Shown here: piece by piece, positions 44,577-53,071 of the stretch
Numbering within the stretch: the first letter of the stretch is position 1
Layout of the letters: each line of letters opens with the position of its first letter
DNA from: Chitinophaga costaii
Lineage (GTDB): Bacteria; Bacteroidota; Bacteroidia; Chitinophagales; Chitinophagaceae
Assembly: GCF_900094705.1 (NCBI RefSeq)
Contig: NZ_FMAR01000006.1
Span: 172,715-236,714, forward strand
Direction: 5' to 3'
Length of the DNA stretch: 64,000 bases
Program-made: the position numbers and the translations under genes
The notes under the pieces: generated by a model
Told to the model about the DNA's origin: nothing
The model's input: the letters and a program-made list of their open reading frames with translations, nothing else
Database searches by the model: none

Positions 44577-45995
44577 TCATTTAGTGTCCCACCATAAGCG
44601 GTCGGTGAGTTTTACGTCCTGGCCAGGCTGCGGATTGGTCTGCACCTCGGAAGAAGCATAGTACCATCGGCGGGGAATGGCTGTCAAATTATTATATGGA
44701 TTCATTACTAAATTCAGTTTAGGAAAACCCGTTCTGCGCCAGTCATTGAACGATTCCAAAGAGAGGTAATTAGAAATGTATTTTTCGTTCATAATCGTTT
44801 CATATGCATTAGCAGCAGTAAGGTTGGTATTTGCGTTCAGGTAGACGGCAATTTTGGGATTGGTGGCACTTAAACCCAGGCGGATCATATCTTCGGTTAC
44901 AGCATCTTTCAGGATTGGCTGGGCGGCAGCAAAACCATCTATTAGGTAGGTAGCTTCCGCTTTAATGAAGAGTGCTTCATCATAGGTAGCAAAATATACC
45001 GGAGAACCACCCGTGGTCAATGCATCACCTAACTCAGATACAGTATTTGCTAATGAACTGGCGGAGCCAATTACCCTGCCCACATACGAACTATCCTTCA
45101 GCGGCTTGGCTACCAACGGCAAACGAGGATCACTACTAGCTTTCAGGCGATCTATAAATGTGGAAGAAGTAAGAATGCTTCCCCAGTTAACCAATAGCTG
45201 ATACCAGGGACTTTGGCTACCGGCTGCATCGGAAAAGGGAAATGCGGCAGCATCGCTAGCTGCAGTGAAGCTATGTGTTAATGCATCCAGCGCGGCCTGA
45301 GCCTGCACTTTGGGATCTTTACCCGGCGCATAACTGAGGCGCAATGCATAGCGTGCTTTTAGCAGGTATGCAAATTTAGTCCACTGATCCATATCCCCAT
45401 TATAAAGGAAGTCATCGTCTGCAGGCTCTGTACCACTAACGGGTTGCGCCGCATTAGCAATCCCATCGTCCAGCAAGGTCCCTATCGTAGTATAAATCTG
45501 CTCCTGGGTATCATAGGAAGGATTTGGATGGGCTATCCCTTTAAATGCATCAGAATAAGGAATATTACCCCAAAGATCTGTAGTTACCGCCAAGTTATAA
45601 GCTAATAAAATTTTTGCGATGGCCAGGTAATGAAAATGGCTTTTTTCCTGCGCTTCAGTTTCCAGCAGTTTTAGGTTTTTTAAAATACCAGGGTACAGGT
45701 CGTATTGCCAGGTATTATTTACGTCTGTGGGTAATACCTGATAAGAATCCCAATCAGGACCTTCCGCGTTGTACGCAATCTGTTGCGTCCAGAAAGCGCA
45801 GGTGCGCGCAGGATAACCACCGGTGATATTATATGCACCGTTTAATTCCGCGTAGGAAAGCAATAGTGATTCCTGTACAGTATTTGCCCCATTAGGGTTA
45901 TCGTTTACATCCAGAAATTTCTTACAGCCTGTAATAAAAACCAGTGAACTGATACCGGCAGCCAGACCAATATTTTTGATATATCTATTCATCAT
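44577..45995 (-). CDS. SusD/RagB-type outer-membrane lipoprotein (pair 2)
   Basis: A 472-residue lipoprotein (lipobox ITGC, then KKFLDVNDNPNG). It has the same branch and length as SusD1, but the two differ over most of their length; this looks like old divergence and not a recent copy. It lies ten bases downstream of susC2, showing close coupling. It probably forms the lid of a second transporter for a different ligand. Confidence 0.93.
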   Translation of the reverse strand: MMNRYIKNIGLAAGISSLVFITGCKKFLDVNDNPNGANTVQESLLLSYAELNGAYNITGGYPARTCAFWTQQIAYNAEGPDWDSYQVLPTDVNNTWQYDLYPGILKNLKLLETEAQEKSHFHYLAIAKILLAYNLAVTTDLWGNIPYSDAFKGIAHPNPSYDTQEQIYTTIGTLLDDGIANAAQPVSGTEPADDDFLYNGDMDQWTKFAYLLKARYALRLSYAPGKDPKVQAQAALDALTHSFTAASDAAAFPFSDAAGSQSPWYQLLVNWGSILTSSTFIDRLKASSDPRLPLVAKPLKDSSYVGRVIGSASSLANTVSELGDALTTGGSPVYFATYDEALFIKAEATYLIDGFAAAQPILKDAVTEDMIRLGLSATNPKIAVYLNANTNLTAANAYETIMNEKYISNYLSLESFNDWRRTGFPKLNLVMNPYNNLTAIPRRWYYASSEVQTNPQPGQDVKLTDRLWWDTK

Positions 45996-46005
45996 TGTTT
46001 CACAT

Positions 46006-49000
46006 TTAGAAAGTTAACTTCAAGGTTGCATTATATGATCTTGAGCTAGGCGTAACGTAGTTATAGAAACCTTGTGCATTGCTACTAGCTCCATACAGAC
46101 CAAGCTCAGGATCTGAACCGGTGAAGTGGGGGGCATGAATATAAAGGTTACGGCCGGTGAGCGAAAAAGTGGCATTTTTAATCGGGGAATGTCCCAGCAC
46201 TTTCTGTCCAAAACTATACGCCAGCGTCACATTACGTAGTTTAAAAAAAGAACCATCCTGTACGAATGTCTCAAATGCGCCAGCGCCCTTACCTCTGTAG
46301 TATGCCTGATTAGTAGCAATAGGCTTTGTATTTTCCTTACCATCTTCCGTTACCCCTTTCAGGACGGTAGTACCTTCACGGTTCAATGTTACCGGACTTA
46401 CACCAGCGGTAGTCATATAATACTGGTCCAGGTTCATGATATCGCCCCCTTGCCGCTTGTCCATCGTAACAGACAATGTGAAATTTTTATAGATTAGGTC
46501 CGTTGATAACCCACCTATCCATTTCGGCGTAGTTTCACCAATAATGGTATCAATTGGATTAGGGATGTAATAACCATTTTCATCTACTAGTTTTCTTCCC
46601 TTGGCATCACGTTCGAATGCAGTTCCTTTAATAGAACCGAAAGAATGTCCTTGGATCAGGTAAATACCTGGAGATACAAAACCACCGGTCTGAATTTCAC
46701 TTACTCCCGGATACAATTCTTTAATTTCCCCTTTATTCTGAGCCCAGTTCACATGAATATTCCAGGTAAAGTCTTTAGTTCTTATTGGCGTGAGATCCAA
46801 GGTTACTTCCACACCATTATTACGGATGTCGCCAGCGTTGATAATAGAAGAGTTGAATCCGGTAGATGCAGAAACGGGCGTCGTGAAAATCAGGTTAGTA
46901 CTTTTCTTGCGATAATAATCTATTTCCAGGCCAATGCGATTATCAAGCCATTTGGTTTCCAGGCCAACCTCAAATTCTTTAATGCTTTCACTCTTCAGGT
47001 CAGACTTACCCTCTACATTATTAATCGCAAAAGCATTTTTATTATTAAATGGAACGGTTATAGTACCTCCCAGCCCATCACCAACAGAGGCTTTATAAAA
47101 AACTGTACTGGTCTGGTAAGCGCCTGCATCATTACCAATAGCAGTATAAGCCGCTCTTAGTTTACCGAAGGTCAATGCCTTGCTTCCTTTCAGGCCTTTC
47201 AGCTCTGAAAATATAAATGCACCAGATACCGATGGGTAGAAAAATGAACGATTGGCAATGGGCAACGTAGATGACCAGTCGTTACGCCCGGTAACGGTTA
47301 AGGTCAGCATACGGTTGTAATCCAATACTGCCTGGCCATACACACTCACTCTTCTGCGGAGCAAAGCGTTAGCACTATTAGATATGGAGCCGGAGTTGCT
47401 GATATTGTAGAAGTTTTCTACATCCAACCCATTGGCAGACTGGAAATTATCCTGGGAAGAAATAGCCTGTATATTATTACCCAACATTACAGAAAGGTCG
47501 AACTTGGAAGCCAGTTGTTTGTGAAACTGGGCAAAGAAATCGTGGTTAATACTTTTATAAGTGTATTGCTCATTATACAGCGCCCCTTGTGTCCTGGTGA
47601 TAGAGCCAATGGCTTCATGATAGTCCCTCGTATCCTGGTAGTAATCCGCTCCAATTCTTTCTGTCAGGGTCAACCATTTCACCGGTGTGTAATTCAATGT
47701 TACGTTCGGTATAAAACGTTCTAACCCAAGTTTTAAACGACTATTCTGGGTAGACCATAAGGGGTTATTAAGGCCGGCCCTGAATACACGTTGGTTGCCC
47801 AGTGAATCGAATACAGGCTTAATATCCCATGTAACAGGCGCATTGTAAACGCCCCATAAATAACCGGAATTATTTCCTTCCGGAAGGCGGTTATTACTGG
47901 AGTTAATGTAATTGATGTTTACCGTAGCCGTAAACTTATCCGTGAGCTTCGTTGTAAAACTGGCATAGAAACTATTACGCAGGTAATCTGTGTGCGGCAC
48001 GATACCATTTTGTTTCAGGCTGGAAAAAGACAGCAGATAGTTAGACATTTCAGTATTTCCTGCTGCACTAATAGAATTATCGGTAGTAATACCGGTTTGG
48101 AAGAAGTCTTTGCGTGGGTTATATGTTTTCACAGGGGCACCGTTCACTTTCAGTGTATCTATTCTGGGACCCCATGACTGGGAGGTTTGCTCAGCAAGGC
48201 TGCCATCATAGAAGACGCCACCTGTACCTTGTGCATATTTCGTCTGAAATTTAGGTAGTATAGGATCATCGAAAGAAAGACTGCTGGCTATGCTTACCCG
48301 AACGCCTTTACCACCTTTTACACCCGAACCACTTTTTGTTGTTATGATTACGGCGCCACCGGCGGCATGAGAACCATATAAAGCGGTAGCAGAAGCACCC
48401 CGCAGGATGTTAATACTTTCAATAATGTTAGGATCAATATCAATACCACGGTTGGGGGTAGAACCACCCACCTCCAATGGGTCGTCTGTGCCGGCAGGAT
48501 TCTGGTTGTTGTCGATGGGTACACCGTCAATTACAAACAAGGGTTGGTTTTCACCGGTCAGGGAAGACGCCCCACGGATCAGTATCCTGGCACCACTACC
48601 AGCCATACCCGTATTGTTGGTAATCTGTACGCCAGCTACATGGCCTTGCAAACCATTGAGGAAGTTGGTTTCCTTGGATTGTGTCAGCACATCACCTTTC
48701 ACCTCCTGGGTAGTATAACTCAGAATACGTTTATCCCTTTTAATACCAAGTGCAGTTACTACCACTTCATCCAGCTTTTTGTTGTCTGTCTTCAACGCAA
48801 CATTCAGCTTACCACCTTCGGTAAGTTTTATTTCTTTGGATTCATAACCCACAAAAGAAAAAACTAAAGTTGAATTGAGTTCAGCAGTCAATTGGTATGT
48901 GCCATCAGGGCTGGTTACGGCACCCTTGGAAGTGCCTTTTAGGGTAATGGTTACTCCAGGTAAAGGCGAGCCATCTACGGCATCTGTAACCTTTCCTGTA

Positions 49001-49074
49001 ACCGTCTGCGACTGGGCGTTGGCATGTAATATGCCACACACTGCCAGCACCCACAAGAGTAATGCTCTTTTCAT
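46006..49074 (-). CDS. SusC/RagA-type TonB-linked transporter (pair 2)
   Basis: A 1022-residue outer-membrane transporter with signal peptide (MKRALLLWVLAVCGILHANAQ), CarboxypepD_reg-like domain (TVTGKVTDAVDGSPLPGVTI), plug beginning 'EVVVTALGIKRDKRILSYT' and a C-terminal barrel ending in KLTF. Like susC1 it has no STN domain. It precedes susD2 by ten bases. A 680-base upstream gap lies between it and the transposase-like gene. Confidence 0.94.
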   Translation of the reverse strand: MKRALLLWVLAVCGILHANAQSQTVTGKVTDAVDGSPLPGVTITLKGTSKGAVTSPDGTYQLTAELNSTLVFSFVGYESKEIKLTEGGKLNVALKTDNKKLDEVVVTALGIKRDKRILSYTTQEVKGDVLTQSKETNFLNGLQGHVAGVQITNNTGMAGSGARILIRGASSLTGENQPLFVIDGVPIDNNQNPAGTDDPLEVGGSTPNRGIDIDPNIIESINILRGASATALYGSHAAGGAVIITTKSGSGVKGGKGVRVSIASSLSFDDPILPKFQTKYAQGTGGVFYDGSLAEQTSQSWGPRIDTLKVNGAPVKTYNPRKDFFQTGITTDNSISAAGNTEMSNYLLSFSSLKQNGIVPHTDYLRNSFYASFTTKLTDKFTATVNINYINSSNNRLPEGNNSGYLWGVYNAPVTWDIKPVFDSLGNQRVFRAGLNNPLWSTQNSRLKLGLERFIPNVTLNYTPVKWLTLTERIGADYYQDTRDYHEAIGSITRTQGALYNEQYTYKSINHDFFAQFHKQLASKFDLSVMLGNNIQAISSQDNFQSANGLDVENFYNISNSGSISNSANALLRRRVSVYGQAVLDYNRMLTLTVTGRNDWSSTLPIANRSFFYPSVSGAFIFSELKGLKGSKALTFGKLRAAYTAIGNDAGAYQTSTVFYKASVGDGLGGTITVPFNNKNAFAINNVEGKSDLKSESIKEFEVGLETKWLDNRIGLEIDYYRKKSTNLIFTTPVSASTGFNSSIINAGDIRNNGVEVTLDLTPIRTKDFTWNIHVNWAQNKGEIKELYPGVSEIQTGGFVSPGIYLIQGHSFGSIKGTAFERDAKGRKLVDENGYYIPNPIDTIIGETTPKWIGGLSTDLIYKNFTLSVTMDKRQGGDIMNLDQYYMTTAGVSPVTLNREGTTVLKGVTEDGKENTKPIATNQAYYRGKGAGAFETFVQDGSFFKLRNVTLAYSFGQKVLGHSPIKNATFSLTGRNLYIHAPHFTGSDPELGLYGASSNAQGFYNYVTPSSRSYNATLKLTF

Positions 49075-49549
49075 AAGCGATGTTGATTTTTGGTTTTATT
49101 TTCAATCTTAACTGATCCGACAAACAAGAACTACATAATGCATGGAAATATCTACTGACAGTAATTTGTTAGAAGTCCTATCATTATAAAGAATATGAAA
49201 TTTTATAAAGGCGATTTTGGGTGATCCGTCCCTATTTTACTGGTAACACTTATATTAATTTAAAATACTTATTCAGGTCCTATCTAAGCGATGACCATCT
49301 AATTAAAACATGTTGAAATTTTACAAATGCTAAACAGTCCTTTAACTTACAAATAAGTGCAGTCTTTTTTTATTTGCGTAACTTCCTTAAATGTAAATTC
49401 AACGAGAGAATTCTGTTTGGAGTTTTTACTATGCTAGATTGTTGATCCTAATCAAATATAGGAATTTCACCTTTATTTAACAAATGATTAGCATTTATTT
49501 TTGGGGAAAGGGGGAAAGGTGCTGAAATTTTTTGAGGTAAAATAATCTT
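49075..49549. other. susC2 upstream region
   Basis: An AT-rich control region without a gene. A TGTTGATC word at about 49440 recalls those before susC1. No clear promoter pair was found. Confidence 0.4.
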
Positions 49550-49582
49550 AAAAAATAAACGGGCAACAGGAATGCCGCCCGT
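49550..49582 (-). terminator. Terminator-like hairpin downstream of the transposase-like gene
   Basis: ACGGGC (49559-49564) and GCCCGT (49577-49582) pair around a 12-base loop and on the minus strand run into TTTATTTTTT. It lies 170 bases past the stop of the transposase-like gene, so it may be its distal terminator. A second small hairpin (CTAAATC/GATTTAG, 49600-49617) lies between; otherwise 49583-49752 is empty. Confidence 0.55.
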
Positions 49583-49752
49583 AATTCATCAACCAAAATC
49601 TAAATCTCTCGATTTAGAAGAAAAGTCTTTATATTAAAATATCATTATTAACATATACCTTTTTGCCGGCTACCGGCACCGGCTATACGAATTCACCTTG
49701 TCAGACCATGCGGCCCGGTAGACACATTTAGCAAATATACGCGAAAGCAGGA

Positions 49753-50424
49753 TTAAGCGGTTAGCAAGTGCAACGGATGATCCTTTAGCAGTGTTAACAA
49801 GATCGGGAATAAATCATCCTCCCGGTGATTGTAACGAAACTCGCACTCTCTCAAATGCAGGTATACAGTTCCAGAATTCAGCCCCTTGAACTTCACCAAC
49901 CGGTGGCGGGTAAGCCCCCAGAAAGCCTCTATTCCTTCCGACGCTTGGACAGCCGGCGCAGTAAAACCTTTGCGTACATTATACAACCTATACTGGCTCA
50001 GGTCCGCTATGCCTTCAAACTCTTCCACTAGGGCAGCATGGTCCGGATGCAAACGCCCCTTGCCCAAACCCTGCAACAAAGCAGGCCCGGCATCGGAAAT
50101 GATCTCGGTGTGAACACGTTCGTCCACTTTGAAAATACCAACAATAACGGGCTTACGCAGCGGGAGTGGTGGCGAGGTGTCGCCAGGAGAATCTGAAGTC
50201 AATATCAGCGCGGATGCCCGGTGAGGCATGGACCGCTGTAGTAAAGATTCATTGTGCAACGCAATACGCTGACGAATCTTCTTCAGGTAACTATTTACAG
50301 TTACCCTGCTCACGGCACTGATGTCCGCGATCTGTGTTGCGGTTAAATCTTCCGCAAACAGGCTCAGCAACTCTCTAAACTTGCGTTCAGAAAGGTGCGC
50401 TCCTTTCGAGTACTTATTTTTCAT
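49753..50424 (-). CDS. IS1595-transposase-like protein, catalytic residues apparently lost
   Basis: A 223-residue protein. The N-terminus (about 1-60) is a helix-turn-helix: 'DLTATQIADISAVSRVTVNSY'. The C-terminal part matches the IS1595/ISXO2 DDE-type domain: 'EGIEAFWGLTRHRLVKFKGL' then YLHLRECEFRYNHR. The third acidic residue (E in IEAFW) is kept. The usual first aspartate (DESYFGG-like) is missing: the site reads 'ASALILTSDSPGD'. The second aspartate (YTDGWRGY-like) is replaced by E in ALVEEFEGI. No N-terminal zinc ribbon and no terminal inverted repeats were seen. ATG at 50424 is chosen over an open frame 34 codons longer. It may be a decayed or domesticated transposase. Confidence 0.75.
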   Translation of the reverse strand: MKNKYSKGAHLSERKFRELLSLFAEDLTATQIADISAVSRVTVNSYLKKIRQRIALHNESLLQRSMPHRASALILTSDSPGDTSPPLPLRKPVIVGIFKVDERVHTEIISDAGPALLQGLGKGRLHPDHAALVEEFEGIADLSQYRLYNVRKGFTAPAVQASEGIEAFWGLTRHRLVKFKGLNSGTVYLHLRECEFRYNHREDDLFPILLTLLKDHPLHLLTA

Positions 50425-50633
50425 TAATCTGTGGTTAAGAATGGCGTAATAAACATCATACTTTTTTATTACTATCCTCCTCCCTTTGTTACAAACGGCA
50501 CTATGTAAGTGACGAACGAAAGCCACAAGATTATTTTATAAAAAGACACGAAACCCTTGCTGTACCAATAGTTTAGACTTTGAATCAATAATTTTTCACC
50601 TATGAGCAGCTAGGTATAAACTGCGGGATATAG

Positions 50634-53015
50634 CTATTCCGCTAAGCCAGGTTTTCCGCGGTGCAACTCCGCTTCCAGCGACTTCTTCGATAAGGTTTTT
50701 TCCATCCATAACAGGAAAGCCGGTAGGATGGTGAGGTTAGTCACCATAGCCAGCACAAGCGTAAGCGAAGTAAGCCAGCCTAAGGCCTTGGTACCTCCAA
50801 ACTCTGAAAAACTGAAGATCATGAACCCGGCAAATAAGATTAGTGAGGTATAAATGATGCTCAACCCTGTTTCCCGGATGGTTTGCCGCACCGTTTCACT
50901 AATGTTTCCATTGTGCTGCGGCAGCTCCTGCTTAAAGTTTACAAGGAAACGGATGGTAACGTCTATGGCTATGCCGAGCGCAATACTGAATACTAATACG
51001 GTGGAAGGCTTGATGGCTATACCCAGCCACCCCATTACCCCCGCCGTAACCAGCAAGGGGATCAGGTTTGGAACAAGGGAAATGAGTAACATACGCCAGG
51101 AACGGAACAAATAAAACATGCAGCAGATGATCAGTATAAAAGCCAGCAGGATGCTGTCTATCAGCCCATGGATGATGAAACGGCTGCCTTCCAGGAAGAT
51201 AATACTGGTACCGGTGAAACTTACTTTGTACTGGGTGGTGTCGAAAAGCTGGTTTACCTGCGGACGCAAAGAATCCAGGATCAGGGGCAGGCGCTGGGAG
51301 CCTACATCGGCCATGCTTACGCTTATCCGGGCTATCTGCCGGGTACTGTCCATGAATGACAACAATAGCTTGCTGAACATGGTATTGCCACCGCTGCCCG
51401 CTTCACTACCCGCATTTTTCATCCGCAGGTAAGGCGACAAAAAAGGTACGTCAAACTGGGTGGGAATGGAATAACTGGCACTATCGCCATTGTAGTAAGC
51501 CTGTTTTACGAATTTAATACCTTCCGCAACAGACAATGGCTTGGCAAATTCAGGCAAGGCTGCTAGGCGGGCAGATAAGGTATCAATTTTATTCAGTGTG
51601 TTAAGGTTGATTACCCCATTTTTCTTTTTCGTATCAATGGCTATTTCCAAGGGCATCACACCCTTGAAATTCTTTTCGAAAAATTTCAGATCGGTATACA
51701 GCTTGTCGGTGTGGGGGATATCATCTACGATAAATCCAACAGACTTTAGCCTGGACATGCCCACCAGCGCAAGCCCTACTAACACGATCGTAACTGCGTA
51801 TATCGCTTTGCGGTAATGAAAGACGAGATAGGTAATACCTCCCAGCATTTTATTGAAAAATTTGCTGTCCAGGTAGGTAGTATGTCTGTTCTTTGGCGGC
51901 GGCAGGTAACTAAGTACGGACGGCAGGAATATGAAAGAGATCACGAAGATCCACAGGATGTTTATACCTGCCACTACGCCAAATTGCTTGAGGATGGAAC
52001 TTTTGGTAAAATAAAATACCCCAAAGCCAATGGCCGCCGTAATGTTGGTAAATAAGGTGACGATGCCCATGCGCTGTATCATACGCACCAGCGCCTCCTC
52101 CCTATTGTTGCACTTCGCATATTCGGTGTGGTATTTATTGAGGAAATACACACAATTAGGAATACCAATCACCACGATCAGCGGCGGAATAATGCCGGTG
52201 AGCAAAGTGATCTTATACCCTAACAGCACAATGGTAGCCACAGACCAGATCACGCCAATAGCCACCACGATCATCGACATGATTACGGAACTTACCGAGC
52301 GGAAAAAGGCAAATAAGATTAATGCGGTGAGTACAAAAGAAAGTTTCAGAAAAAATTTCAGCTCATCTGCCACCTTGGTAGCCATGGTAGTACGGATGAG
52401 CGGCAGACCGCTTAAGTAAACTTCTTCCTGCTGCCCCTTCCCAAAATCCGTGGCGATCTTGGTAATGCGCTGCACCACTATATTCCGTTTGGCAGAACTC
52501 ATTACATCTTTATTGATACGCACTGCCATCAGGTAACTGTTTGCAGCAGGATTGTATAATTGCCCGGTGTAAAAAGGCAATGATCTGAACAAGGTAACAG
52601 CACTGTCTAACTGTGCAACATCCCGGATAGGGTCCGGGAAAATGGCCACAGGTGCCAGTTTGTGGGTACTGTCGTTTTTGACGAGATTTACCGCACCAGC
52701 CACACTAAGAATGTTCTCTACCCCTTCCACCGTTTTCAGATCGCGGGTAAGGGCCTGGTAGGCAGTAAAATGTTTTAGGGAAAAAAATTGCGGATTTTGA
52801 ACGGCAAGGACCAACATATTGCCATCTTCCCCAAATTTTTGCTTGAATTGTAAATACTCCTGGAATTTAGGATTATCCGTGGGAATAGCACCGGTAAATT
52901 CATAGGACAGCTGTACTTTCTGGGCGTAATACCCCATTAAGGCAGTGCTTCCCAGCAATAAGATCAGTAGTGGTAAACGAAACTTGAGAACAAAACCTGC
53001 CAGACGTTGCCACAT
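50634..53015 (-). CDS. MMPL/RND-superfamily exporter
   Basis: A 793-residue membrane protein with about 12 helices in two halves. Each half has a helix, a periplasmic domain of about 150-200 residues and a five-helix bundle of the sterol-sensing type. Motifs: 'GIIPPLIVVIGIPNCVYFLNKYH' in the first bundle and SIALGIAIDVTIRFLVNFKQEL in the second, with the charged residues needed for proton-driven transport. Members of this group export lipids or other hydrophobic molecules; the substrate here is unknown. No membrane-fusion or outer-membrane partner lies nearby. It is divergent from porZ. Confidence 0.9.
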   Translation of the reverse strand: MWQRLAGFVLKFRLPLLILLLGSTALMGYYAQKVQLSYEFTGAIPTDNPKFQEYLQFKQKFGEDGNMLVLAVQNPQFFSLKHFTAYQALTRDLKTVEGVENILSVAGAVNLVKNDSTHKLAPVAIFPDPIRDVAQLDSAVTLFRSLPFYTGQLYNPAANSYLMAVRINKDVMSSAKRNIVVQRITKIATDFGKGQQEEVYLSGLPLIRTTMATKVADELKFFLKLSFVLTALILFAFFRSVSSVIMSMIVVAIGVIWSVATIVLLGYKITLLTGIIPPLIVVIGIPNCVYFLNKYHTEYAKCNNREEALVRMIQRMGIVTLFTNITAAIGFGVFYFTKSSILKQFGVVAGINILWIFVISFIFLPSVLSYLPPPKNRHTTYLDSKFFNKMLGGITYLVFHYRKAIYAVTIVLVGLALVGMSRLKSVGFIVDDIPHTDKLYTDLKFFEKNFKGVMPLEIAIDTKKKNGVINLNTLNKIDTLSARLAALPEFAKPLSVAEGIKFVKQAYYNGDSASYSIPTQFDVPFLSPYLRMKNAGSEAGSGGNTMFSKLLLSFMDSTRQIARISVSMADVGSQRLPLILDSLRPQVNQLFDTTQYKVSFTGTSIIFLEGSRFIIHGLIDSILLAFILIICCMFYLFRSWRMLLISLVPNLIPLLVTAGVMGWLGIAIKPSTVLVFSIALGIAIDVTIRFLVNFKQELPQHNGNISETVRQTIRETGLSIIYTSLILFAGFMIFSFSEFGGTKALGWLTSLTLVLAMVTNLTILPAFLLWMEKTLSKKSLEAELHRGKPGLAE

Positions 53016-53071
53016 AAAAGATTTTTCTGATTTGGTATTCGCTAAAGATAATCAAATATTACTTTTACGCT

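Noticed and set aside
39320..49074. Polysaccharide utilisation locus
   Set aside because: SusC/SusD pairs alone, with no carbohydrate-active enzyme or regulator in reach, do not support that call.
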